Part shown: positions 8,025 through 15,206 of the stretch, piece by piece
Layout of the letters: each line of letters starts with the position of its first letter
How positions within the stretch are numbered: the first letter of the stretch is position 1
Source of the DNA: an uncultured Eubacterium sp.
GTDB lineage: Bacteria; Bacillota; Clostridia; Peptostreptococcales; Anaerovoracaceae
Reading direction: 5' to 3'
NCBI GenBank assembly: GCA_900551775.1
Contig: URXI01000030.1
Coordinates: forward strand, 1-23,621
DNA length: 23,621 nt
Notes under the pieces: generated by a model
What the model saw: the letters and a program-made list of their open reading frames with translations, nothing else
What the model was told of the DNA's origin: nothing
Databases searched by the model: none
Translations under genes and position numbers: made by a program

Positions 8025-8035
8025 AAAAATGTCAA
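8007..8035 (-). promoter_or_regulatory. consensus sigma-70/A promoter for rhodanese operon
   Basis: On the minus strand TTGACA (8035-8030) and TATAAT (8012-8007) are both perfect and 17 nt apart. Predicted transcription begins near 8000, about 80 nt before the rhodanese ATG. Confidence 0.88.
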
Positions 8036-8074
8036 GTGAATTATCTGAAAATAATAGAATTTTTGAGAAATGGT

Positions 8075-8080
8075 TATAAT
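8075..8080 (+). promoter_or_regulatory. possible -10 box for the cfa-like gene
   Basis: A perfect TATAAT, but no good -35 at standard spacing. Predicted transcription begins near 8087, which excludes the ATG at 8070 as a start. Confidence 0.4.
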
Positions 8081-8114
8081 AACCACAATTATGGAAGAAA
8101 GAAGGGAAGTTATA

Positions 8115-9278
8115 TTGCTAGAAGAAAATGTGCTGATATCCTTTTTAAGGAAGTTTGATGAAAACCCATTTGTCGTAAAGGTAAACGGCAGAGAATATCT
8201 GATTGGAGAGGGGAAACCGGCCTTCACCGTTAAATTTCAAAAGTCGATACCCTTATCAGAGCTGATAAGAAGTACCTCTCTGGCTTTAGGCGAGGCGTAC
8301 ATGGACCAGGAACTGGAGGTAGAAGGGGATCTTTATGAGGCCCTAGACAATTTTCTCGGTCAGATGAACAAATTTTCTACAGATCAAAGTGCGTTGAAAA
8401 AGTTGATTTTCACGGCGGCAACAAAACGCAATCAGGAAAAGGAAGTGCGCAGTCACTATGACATCGGTAACGACTTCTATAAGCTGTGGCTGGATGAGAC
8501 ACTGAGCTACTCCTGCGGTTATTTCAAACGGGAGGACGATACCCTCTATCAAGCGCAAGTGAACAAGATTGAATACATTCTGGAAAAACTGCATCTGCAG
8601 AAGGGGATGTCGCTATTAGATATCGGCTGCGGCTGGGGGTTCCTTTTAATTACAGCTGCAAAGAAGTATGGAATCCGCGGCACAGGAATCACGCTTAGTG
8701 AGGAGCAATATAAAGAATGTAATCGAAGGATTGTGGCGGAAGGGCTAGAAGACCTGCTGACGGTGAAACTGATGGACTATCGAGACTTGCCAAAGTGTGG
8801 TATGACCTTTGACCGGGTCGTCAGCGTGGGCATGGTAGAACATGTAGGACGTGACCACTATCCGCTGTTCATAGATTGTGTAAATAAAGTCATGAAACCA
8901 GGCGGACTTTTTCTGCTGCATTTTATCAGCGCCTTAAAAGAGCACGCCGGAGATCCATGGATCAAGAGATATATCTTCCCAGGCGGCGTTGTACCCAGCC
9001 TAAGAGAAATCCTCGCCTATGCGTCAGAGGAAGGGTTTCATACCCAGGATGTGGAGAACCTGAGACTGCATTACAACCGAACATTGCTCTGCTGGCTGAG
9101 AAACTTCAGAGAACATGCAGACGAAACTGCGGCCATGTTCGATCAGCGTTTTGTGCGCATGTGGGAGCTGTATCTGGCATCCTGTGCGGCAACATTTCAC
9201 AATGGAGTCATCGACTTGCATCAAGTTCTCATGACAAAAGGAATTAACAATGAGCTGCCGATGGTGCGGTGGTATTAA
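8115..9278 (+). CDS. cfa: cyclopropane-fatty-acyl-phospholipid synthase family methyltransferase
   Basis: A 387-residue SAM-dependent methyltransferase of the Cfa family, which methylenates cis double bonds of membrane phospholipid acyl chains. HYDIGNDFYKLWLD and SYSCGYF (residues 114-137) form the substrate and bicarbonate region, with C134 conserved. The SAM loop is LLDIGCGWGF (167-176). SVGMVEHVG follows, with its conserved Glu, then YIFPGGVVPS, and the typical terminus KGINNELPMVRWY. I prefer the TTG at 8115, which has AGAAGGGA about 8 nt upstream. The ATG at 8091 (395 residues) lacks a ribosome binding site, and the ATG at 8070 precedes the likely transcription start. It stands alone, divergent from the rhodanese operon and convergent with the DUF305 gene. 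Confidence 0.87.
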   Translation: MLEENVLISFLRKFDENPFVVKVNGREYLIGEGKPAFTVKFQKSIPLSELIRSTSLALGEAYMDQELEVEGDLYEALDNFLGQMNKFSTDQSALKKLIFTAATKRNQEKEVRSHYDIGNDFYKLWLDETLSYSCGYFKREDDTLYQAQVNKIEYILEKLHLQKGMSLLDIGCGWGFLLITAAKKYGIRGTGITLSEEQYKECNRRIVAEGLEDLLTVKLMDYRDLPKCGMTFDRVVSVGMVEHVGRDHYPLFIDCVNKVMKPGGLFLLHFISALKEHAGDPWIKRYIFPGGVVPSLREILAYASEEGFHTQDVENLRLHYNRTLLCWLRNFREHADETAAMFDQRFVRMWELYLASCAATFHNGVIDLHQVLMTKGINNELPMVRWY

Positions 9279-9294
9279 CAATAGGACGATAAGG

Positions 9295-9343
9295 AAATCC
9301 CTTGATGCTTTTCAATTCAATTAAAAAGACACAAGGGATTTTT
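9295..9343. terminator. bidirectional hairpin between convergent genes
   Basis: AAATCCCTTG (9295-9304) pairs perfectly with CAAGGGATTT (9332-9341). Inside, CTTTT/AAAAG and AATT/AATT extend the stem. An A tract on one side and a T tract on the other fit termination of both the cfa-like gene and the DUF305 gene. Confidence 0.75.
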
Positions 9344-9368
9344 AGATCAAGTGCTGGATTGTAACGGA

Positions 9369-9938
9369 TTAACAGCCAAGGCACTTTAAAAGATGCTGCA
9401 TTTCCCGAATTCCCTTTTGCTGGGAGGTAATGATTGCATCCAGTATGGGTTTTAGCTGCGGACAGATGTCGAACTGCAGTGCATTCTTAGACATTTCTAC
9501 AGCGCCTCTGTGATGTGGAATCATCTCATGCATAAAATCACAGTTGATTCTATTTGTGTCGCGGGCGTTGCTCATATCCTGAAACATGGTCTGTAAAATC
9601 TGATTGACCCTATGCTGATAGAGACGTACATCCTGCTCACAGTTTTTCAGTTCACTGCAGGATCCCTGCGCCTGGCGCAGATTTTCAATGCTTTCCGTCT
9701 GAGATGTAATGATATTTAATGCGATATTCTGCAGGGGGATATTGGTCGTATATTTGAGGATGTTGTGTGACATTTCAATGGCTGCCATGTGGTGTGGAAT
9801 CATCTGCACGATAAAATTTCCCGAGATGCTGTCAGTCAGCGGAGCCATTGACATGCCTTTGATCATTTCATCAAGGATGCAATGGTATGCTGATAAGTAA
9901 TTTTTAGCGACGTCGCTTAATTGATATTGCGTATTCAT
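9369..9938 (-). CDS. tandem DUF305 protein
   Basis: A 189-residue protein with two DUF305 (ferritin-like, metal-binding) repeats. The first has FIVQMIPHHMAAIEMS (residues 42-57) and the second FMHEMIPHHRGAVEMS (135-150). Each carries the MIPHH motif whose histidines and methionines bind metal, often copper or iron, in relatives. DUF305 domains are frequently exported, but no signal peptide is visible here, so the protein appears cytoplasmic. Cysteines at 20, 94, 100, 133, 159, 186 and 189 add possible metal ligands, including a C-terminal CLGC. An AGAGGAGG lies upstream of the ATG. It is divergent from enolase. The function is not established for this family; metal buffering is the usual guess. 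Confidence 0.85.
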   Translation of the reverse strand: MNTQYQLSDVAKNYLSAYHCILDEMIKGMSMAPLTDSISGNFIVQMIPHHMAAIEMSHNILKYTTNIPLQNIALNIITSQTESIENLRQAQGSCSELKNCEQDVRLYQHRVNQILQTMFQDMSNARDTNRINCDFMHEMIPHHRGAVEMSKNALQFDICPQLKPILDAIITSQQKGIREMQHLLKCLGC

Positions 9939-10018
9939 AGTTTTCCTCCTCTATGAAATAGTATATGCAAAGGTGTGTCTTCCGTTACATCAAGTGGTTT
10001 AGCAGAGATCAAGGGGGA

Positions 10019-10024
10019 TATAAT
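10019..10024 (+). promoter_or_regulatory. possible -10 box for enolase gene
   Basis: A perfect TATAAT 47 nt upstream of the enolase ATG. I see no convincing -35 at 16-18 nt, so activator dependence or a weak promoter is possible. Confidence 0.4.
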
Positions 10025-10070
10025 AAAAACAGACAAATTGCAGGAATTTTGAAAGGGGAAGTAGTACATT

Positions 10071-11372
10071 ATGAATAGAGTTACGATTGAATCAGTAAAA
10101 GGCCGCGAGATTTTAGATTCCAGAGGGAATCCAACCGTTGAAGCACAGGTGAGGCTGTCAGATGGGACCATGGGCAGAGGTGCGGCGCCGAGCGGCGCTT
10201 CGACAGGTGAATTTGAAGCGCTGGAGCTGCGAGACGGCGACCCGCAGAGGTATGGCGGAAAAGGCGTGCTGCAGGCAGTAAAAAATATTGACACCGTAAT
10301 TTGTGAAACCTTGACAGGCATGGATGCATATAATCTTTCCTCCATCGATTTGGCCATGATCAGGGCAGACGGAACAGAAGATAAGTCGAGTTTGGGGGCA
10401 AATGCCATCCTTGCAGTATCTATCGCTTGTGCCAGAGCCGCTGCCAGTGCTATGCATCTGCCCCTTTACCGTTTTTTAGGCGGTATCAATGGGAACCGCA
10501 TGCCCGTTCCCATGATGAATATCTTAAACGGCGGCGCTCATGCGGCAAATACTGTAGATGTGCAGGAGTTTATGATTATGGCCGTAGGTGCTAAAAGCTT
10601 TCGTGAAGGTTTGCGCCAGTGCAGCGAGGTGTATCATACTTTGAGGGCACTCCTGCAGTCTGAGGGATTATCTACGGCGATAGGAGATGAAGGTGGATTT
10701 GCGCCGGATCTCGCCAGTGATGAAGAAGCGATAGAATATATCCTGGAGGCGATTAAAAAGGCTGGCTATGAGGCGGGGAAAGATTTTGTCCTGGCTTTGG
10801 ACGCTGCGGCAAGCGGGTGGAAAAGCGGAGAGAAGGGAACATATCTACTCCCTAAGAGTGGGGCAAGATTCACCTCGGCCGAGTTGATCGTGCATTGGAA
10901 GGCGCTTTGCAAAAAATACCCGATTTATTCCATTGAAGATGGCTTGGATGAAGAAGACTGGGAAGGATGGAAATCGCTGACCGAAGAGCTGGGCAGCAGT
11001 GTACAGCTAGTGGGAGACGATCTGTTTGTCACCAACACCAGGCGTCTGGCTAAGGGAATTGAACTTGGATGCGGCAATTCTATTTTAATTAAGCTGAATC
11101 AAATCGGAACCATTTCAGAAACTTTGGCAGCCATAAACATGGCTCATGAAGCCGGTTATACTGCCATCGTTTCTCACAGGTCAGGGGAAACAGAAGATAA
11201 CACCATCGCAGATCTGGCGGTCGGACTGAACACTTGTCAGATCAAAACCGGTGCACCCAGCCGCAGTGAACGAACAGCAAAATATAACCAATTGCTGCGC
11301 ATTGAAGAGGAACTGGGAGAAAGCAGTGCTTATGCGGGACTTTCAGCATTCCATATAGAACGAGTTATGTAA
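10071..11372 (+). CDS. eno: enolase (phosphopyruvate hydratase)
   Basis: A full-length 433-residue enolase, interconverting 2-phosphoglycerate and phosphoenolpyruvate in glycolysis. All hallmark residues are present: the S41 mobile loop (PSGASTGEFEA), H157, E166 and E207 (GDEGGFAP), the magnesium ligands D244, E289 and D316, catalytic K341 (LIKLNQIGT), H369-R370-S371 (SHRSGETED) and K392 (IKTGAPSRSE). A GAAAGGGGAA site precedes the ATG at a longish 10-12 nt. It is not next to other glycolytic genes, which is unusual for Clostridia, where eno commonly ends a gap-pgk-tpi-gpm operon. It may therefore be a second copy, but that cannot be judged from this window. It is followed after 115 nt by ahpC with its own promoter. 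Confidence 0.96.
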   Translation: MNRVTIESVKGREILDSRGNPTVEAQVRLSDGTMGRGAAPSGASTGEFEALELRDGDPQRYGGKGVLQAVKNIDTVICETLTGMDAYNLSSIDLAMIRADGTEDKSSLGANAILAVSIACARAAASAMHLPLYRFLGGINGNRMPVPMMNILNGGAHAANTVDVQEFMIMAVGAKSFREGLRQCSEVYHTLRALLQSEGLSTAIGDEGGFAPDLASDEEAIEYILEAIKKAGYEAGKDFVLALDAAASGWKSGEKGTYLLPKSGARFTSAELIVHWKALCKKYPIYSIEDGLDEEDWEGWKSLTEELGSSVQLVGDDLFVTNTRRLAKGIELGCGNSILIKLNQIGTISETLAAINMAHEAGYTAIVSHRSGETEDNTIADLAVGLNTCQIKTGAPSRSERTAKYNQLLRIEEELGESSAYAGLSAFHIERVM

Positions 11373-11396
11373 ATTCTTCCTTATCCTGAACTTGTA

Positions 11397-11425
11397 TTGA
11401 CAAACAAGGTACAAAAAAATATAAT
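11397..11425 (+). promoter_or_regulatory. consensus promoter for ahpC operon
   Basis: TTGACA at 11397-11402 and TATAAT at 11420-11425 are both perfect and 17 nt apart. Predicted transcription begins near 11432, giving a 5' leader of about 55 nt. Confidence 0.88.
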
Positions 11426-11435
11426 AAAAAACATG

Positions 11436-11453
11436 AGTTAGGAAATACTAACT
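11436..11453. promoter_or_regulatory. inverted repeat at ahpC transcription start, candidate operator
   Basis: AGTTAG (11436-11441) and CTAACT (11448-11453) are a perfect inverted repeat around GAAATA, placed just downstream of the predicted start. It does not match the Bacillus PerR box (TTATAATNATTATAA). A peroxide-responsive repressor of another type is possible. Confidence 0.5.
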
Positions 11454-11487
11454 ACGACTATATAAAAATGAAAAGGGGATTTGTTTT

Positions 11488-12051
11488 ATGTCAATGATTA
11501 ATAAAGAGATAAATGATTTCGCCGTAGAGGCATTTCAAAATGGGGATTTCAGAACGGTAACAAAGGAAGAAATTTTAGGCAGATGGAGCGTGTTTTTCTT
11601 TTATCCGGCAGATTTTACCTTTGTCTGCCCGACAGAATTAGAGGATCTGGCAGAAAAGTATGAAGAGTTTCAGAAAATCGGCTGCGAAATTTATGCGGTA
11701 TCCTGTGATACGCATTTTGTTCATAAAGCATGGCACGATGTTTCAGAGAAGATCAAAAAAATTCAATATCCGATGTTGGCAGACCCGACTCACGCCATAT
11801 CTAAAGATTTTGAAGTATATATTGAAGATGGCGGCGTAGCCGAAAGAGGCAGCTTCATCGTCAATCCAGAGGGCAAGATCGTCGCTTACGAAGTCATCGC
11901 TGGAAACGTAGGCCGTAATGCAGATGAGCTTTTGCGTAGAGTGCAGGCCAGCCAGTTTGTTCATGAACATGGCGATGAGGTGTGCCCGGCCAAGTGGCAG
12001 CCAGGCGGGGAAACTCTAAAGCCGAGTCTGGATTTGGTAGGGCAGCTGTAA
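11488..12051 (+). CDS. ahpC: alkyl hydroperoxide reductase C (typical 2-Cys peroxiredoxin)
   Basis: A 187-residue AhpC/Prx1-type peroxiredoxin that reduces hydrogen peroxide, organic peroxides and peroxynitrite. The peroxidatic Cys47 sits in FYPADFTFVCPTE and the resolving Cys166 in DEVCPAKW, close to the family's usual positions and length. The GRNADELLRRVQA helix contains the conserved Arg. An AAAAGGGG site lies 9 nt before the ATG. The reductase gene starts 4 nt after the stop, so the two proteins form an operon and a peroxide reductase couple. The preceding perfect promoter and inverted repeat suggest strong, regulated expression. Confidence 0.97.
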   Translation: MSMINKEINDFAVEAFQNGDFRTVTKEEILGRWSVFFFYPADFTFVCPTELEDLAEKYEEFQKIGCEIYAVSCDTHFVHKAWHDVSEKIKKIQYPMLADPTHAISKDFEVYIEDGGVAERGSFIVNPEGKIVAYEVIAGNVGRNADELLRRVQASQFVHEHGDEVCPAKWQPGGETLKPSLDLVGQL

Positions 12052-12055
12052 GCTT

Positions 12056-13696
12056 ATGAAGAATCAGAAGAACGATCAGATCTATGACGTGGTGATTATC
12101 AGCGGAGGCCCTGCGGGGCTTACCGCCGCCCTTTATTTGGCGAGAGCACGTCACCGTGTCGTCGTCGTAGAAAAAGAGCAGTTTGGCGGCCAGATCGCCA
12201 CGACTTTAGATGTTGTAAACTATCCGGGGGTAGAAAAGACAAGCGGTCCGGAATTGACAGAGACCATGCGCCTGCAGGCAGAAAACTTTGGCGTGGAGTT
12301 TTTGATGGCGGAGGCTGAGGAATTATCACTTTCTGGAGATATCAAGACCGTGAAGACCAGCAGAGGAGAATTATCCTGTTTCTGCATACTTCTGGCCGCT
12401 GGCGCAAAACCACGGCTGGCGGGATTTTTAGGAGAAGAAGCATTTCGCGGGCATGGCGTCGCTTACTGCGCCACCTGCGATGGTGAATTTTTTACTGGCA
12501 AGGATGTCTTTGTCATCGGCGGAGGGTTTGCAGCTGCCGAAGAAAGCGTCTTCTTGGCTAAATATGCAAATCGAGTGACGATACTCATGAGGAGTGATGA
12601 TTTCACTTGTGCAGAGGCGACTGCCGATATGGCCCGCAGTCATGAAAAGATTACGATACTGCCAAATGTGGAAGTAGAAGAGGTAAGCGGCGACTCCGTG
12701 CTTCGTTATCTGCGATATCGAAACCTCAAAACTGGCGAAGTGACAGAATATAGGCCACCGTCAGGCGAAACCTTTGGTCTGTTCGTCTTTGCAGGATATG
12801 AACCAGCGACGGAACTGGTGCGAGGCATTGTCAGACTCGATGACCAGGGTTATGTTTTGACAGACGAACGGCAGAAAACCAATGTAGATGGGCTATATGC
12901 GGCCGGTGACATCTGTGTGAAAAGTCTGCGCCAGGTGGTGACGGCAGTTGGCGAAGGCGCCCTTGCCGCTACAGAGCTGGAACATTATGCTGCAGAAATG
13001 CAGAAAAAAACAGGGATACAGCCGCAGCCGCAAGGTTCAAAGCTGCCAGAGAAACGTGATTCTGAAGAGGTACATGTATCTGATGAGGAAAGCTTATTTA
13101 CTGCGGATATGCTGAAGCAGCTCAATGCCGTCTTTGAAAAGATGCAGCGATCTTTGATCTTGAAACTGTATCTGGACAACCGGCCGATTTCTGCAGAGCT
13201 GCGTAACTACATGGAGGTTCTGTCTGCGCTGACGGGGAAGCTCTCTGTCGTCATAGCAGATGAGGGGAGTCATCCTTCCTATCCTTGTGTGAAAGTCTGT
13301 TTAGAGGATGGGACTGAAACGGGCCTTGCCTTCCATGGCGTGCCTGGCGGTCACGAATTCACATCCTTCGTACTGGGACTTTACAATGGGGCGGGACCGG
13401 GACAAAGCCTGGAGCAGGAGGTAAAAGCGAGAATTGCGTCCATTCGAAAGCCTGTGGACATGAGAATCATGATTTCTTTATCCTGCACCATGTGTCCGGA
13501 ACTGGTAACGGCCGCCCAGAGAATCGCAGCAGAAAGCGATTTTGTGACGGCAGAAGTTTATGACCTGAATCATTTTCCGGATTTAAAGGACCGATATCAG
13601 GTTATGAGCGTACCGTGCCTGGTCATCAATGACGGGGCGCCTGTATTTGGCAAGAAAAACATCCGCCAGCTGTTAGACGTGATAGACCAGCAATAA
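12056..13696 (+). CDS. AhpF-like reductase with reversed domain order (thioredoxin reductase core, then AhpF N-terminal domain)
   Basis: A 546-residue flavoprotein. Residues 8-312 are a thioredoxin-reductase core: FAD loop ISGGPAGLTAALYLARA, redox pair C138-A-T-C141, NADPH loop VIGGGFAAAEES and the FAD-closing YAAGDICVK. A polar Gln/Pro/Glu-rich linker spans about 315-345. Residues 346-546 match the N-terminal tandem thioredoxin-fold domain of AhpF, with redox pair C477-T-M-C480 in SLSCTMCPELV and a cis-Pro segment MSVPCLVIND. Canonical AhpF has these blocks in the opposite order. The offset of the CxxC from the domain start (about 130) agrees with AhpF. It should pass NADPH or NADH electrons to the AhpC encoded 4 nt upstream. 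The ribosome binding site is weak, so translation probably depends on ahpC. Confidence 0.9.
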   Translation: MKNQKNDQIYDVVIISGGPAGLTAALYLARARHRVVVVEKEQFGGQIATTLDVVNYPGVEKTSGPELTETMRLQAENFGVEFLMAEAEELSLSGDIKTVKTSRGELSCFCILLAAGAKPRLAGFLGEEAFRGHGVAYCATCDGEFFTGKDVFVIGGGFAAAEESVFLAKYANRVTILMRSDDFTCAEATADMARSHEKITILPNVEVEEVSGDSVLRYLRYRNLKTGEVTEYRPPSGETFGLFVFAGYEPATELVRGIVRLDDQGYVLTDERQKTNVDGLYAAGDICVKSLRQVVTAVGEGALAATELEHYAAEMQKKTGIQPQPQGSKLPEKRDSEEVHVSDEESLFTADMLKQLNAVFEKMQRSLILKLYLDNRPISAELRNYMEVLSALTGKLSVVIADEGSHPSYPCVKVCLEDGTETGLAFHGVPGGHEFTSFVLGLYNGAGPGQSLEQEVKARIASIRKPVDMRIMISLSCTMCPELVTAAQRIAAESDFVTAEVYDLNHFPDLKDRYQVMSVPCLVINDGAPVFGKKNIRQLLDVIDQQ

Positions 13697-13724
13697 ATCG
13701 TGTGTATCAATTTCATGAAAATAG

Positions 13725-13757
13725 ACAGCATCTGCTAAAAGACAGGTGCTGTTTTTT
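13725..13757 (+). terminator. rho-independent terminator of the ahpC operon
   Basis: ACAGCATCTG (13725-13734) pairs with CAGGTGCTGT (13743-13752) with one G-T wobble and an 8-nt loop, followed by six T. Confidence 0.9.
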
Positions 13758-13780
13758 CATATTTGTGTAAGAGATTTCTG

Positions 13781-13809
13781 TTTACTTAGCGAGTCTTGCA
13801 TGGTAGAAT
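13781..13809 (+). promoter_or_regulatory. promoter for HD-GYP gene
   Basis: TTTACT (13781-13786) and TAGAAT (13804-13809) at 17-nt spacing lie between the upstream terminator and the ATG at 13845. Confidence 0.6.
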
Positions 13810-13844
13810 ATGTCTAAATCATAGATAGAGAGGGCAAAAATAAG

Positions 13845-15095
13845 ATGACACCAGTGGTAAATAGCAATAATATCAGTGGACTGATACAGAGAACATTGAA
13901 CCATGTTGACCCGAGACTGGTAGACCATGGAAAGCGGGTTGCTTATCTGGTCTCACGTATGCTCGAGACGGCAGGAGGATACTCGGAGAAGGAAAAGCAG
14001 GAGATTTTCTTTCTTGCACTGCTTCACGATGTCGGTGCATACAAGACAGAAGAAATCAACGAAATGGCCAAGTTTGAGACTGTGGACATTTGGGAACATT
14101 CCATCTACGGATATCTCTTCCTTTATCATCTGTCGCCTCTGAAGGAATGGGCCGATGTCATTCTCTATCATCATATTTCTGCAGACCATCTTGACGGTGT
14201 GGAGGACCGAATCGCAAAAGTTTCTCAGATTGTGAATCTGGCGGACAGAGTCGATATGTTTTGGCTGCATCATCCCCAGCGGGAAGCGCTGGACCAGTAT
14301 TTATACAGAAGCAGCGGCAGTCGTTTTCGCAGAGAAACGGTGGATCTTTTCATGGAAACCCAGCAGATCCATCATGTAATAGAGGACTTAAACGCTGAGG
14401 TGGATCTAAAAAAGGTCATGCCGGATGTAGTTCTCAGCACAAAAGAATGTGAAGATTATCTAAAAATGATGATCTTTGCCATCGACTTCAGAAGCCAGCA
14501 TACAGTGACTCATACCATTACCACCACCAGCATCAGCAGCAGTACGGCACGCTTGATGGGGATGAAAGAAGAATTAGTACATCATATTTATTATGGCGCT
14601 TTACTTCACGACCTGGGAAAAATCGGTATTCCGGTGGAAATCTTAGAGTTCCCGGGAAAATTAAGCCCTCAGGCGATGAAAATCATGCGCACCCATGTCG
14701 ATATAACAGAAGAAATTCTCGGCGGTACCATTGCTCCGAATATTACCAAGATTGCAATTCGCCACCACGAAAAACTGGATGGCAGCGGCTATCCCAGAGG
14801 CATTCTCGGCGATGAAATGTCGCTAGAAGAGCAAGTTATAGCCGATATCGTCAGCGCGCTTCTAGGTACGCGCAGCTATAAAGAAGCTTATTCCAAAGAA
14901 AAGACTTTGTCTATTTTGGAGGAACAGGCGTCTGAAGGAAAAATCAATTCTCAGATCGTCTCTGTCATCAAAGTGAACTTTGATGAAATTTTAGTTGAGG
15001 TCAGAGATAAGTGTACGCCGATTCTAAAGACCTATTACGGTCTGCAAAAGGAATACGAAAGGTTGCTCAAAAAGCACCGTAGTATAACTGGTTGA
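13845..15095 (+). CDS. tandem HD / HD-GYP phosphodiesterase
   Basis: A 416-residue cytoplasmic protein with two HD-type metal phosphohydrolase domains. The N-terminal one (about 10-190) has H28, the HD pair H61-D62 in LALLHDVGAYKTEE, H85, H109-H110 and D134. The second (about 210-400) is a full HD-GYP domain with H223, H255-D256 in LLHDLGKIGIP, H284, HHEKLDGSGYPRG (307-319) and D334. HD-GYP proteins degrade cyclic di-GMP to pGpG or GMP. The late DxxDAL motif reads DIVSALLG, with the second Asp replaced by Ser, which may alter activity. No sensory or membrane domain is visible; the first HD domain may serve as a regulatory module. The gene has its own promoter and precedes tgt. A GGDEF cyclase lies three genes on. 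Confidence 0.88.
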   Translation: MTPVVNSNNISGLIQRTLNHVDPRLVDHGKRVAYLVSRMLETAGGYSEKEKQEIFFLALLHDVGAYKTEEINEMAKFETVDIWEHSIYGYLFLYHLSPLKEWADVILYHHISADHLDGVEDRIAKVSQIVNLADRVDMFWLHHPQREALDQYLYRSSGSRFRRETVDLFMETQQIHHVIEDLNAEVDLKKVMPDVVLSTKECEDYLKMMIFAIDFRSQHTVTHTITTTSISSSTARLMGMKEELVHHIYYGALLHDLGKIGIPVEILEFPGKLSPQAMKIMRTHVDITEEILGGTIAPNITKIAIRHHEKLDGSGYPRGILGDEMSLEEQVIADIVSALLGTRSYKEAYSKEKTLSILEEQASEGKINSQIVSVIKVNFDEILVEVRDKCTPILKTYYGLQKEYERLLKKHRSITG

Positions 15096-15120
15096 CTTTG
15101 GCGTCCTAAAATTGTATAAT
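15092..15120 (+). promoter_or_regulatory. near-consensus promoter for tgt operon
   Basis: TTGACT (15092-15097) overlaps the stop codon of the HD-GYP gene. TATAAT (15115-15120) follows after 17 nt. Predicted transcription begins near 15127, about 80 nt before the tgt ATG. Confidence 0.85.
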
Positions 15121-15133
15121 TTATGTCAGATAT

Positions 15134-15164
15134 ACGGTACGTCAGACTAGAGATGACGTACCGT
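15134..15164 (+). promoter_or_regulatory. 11-bp perfect hairpin in the tgt leader
   Basis: ACGGTACGTCA (15134-15144) and TGACGTACCGT (15154-15164) pair completely around a 9-nt loop. The hairpin begins within about 10 nt of the predicted transcript 5' end and is not followed by a T run. A leader-stabilising stem or protein/DNA-binding palindrome fits better than a terminator. Confidence 0.6.
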
Positions 15165-15206
15165 TAATTATTGCAAAAATATATTTTTGAATAGAGAGGT
15201 TATTTT

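Noticed and set aside
15134..15164. preQ1 riboswitch or terminator in the tgt leader
   Set aside because: There is no A-rich tail or pseudoknot pattern of a preQ1 class I aptamer and no T run after the stem.
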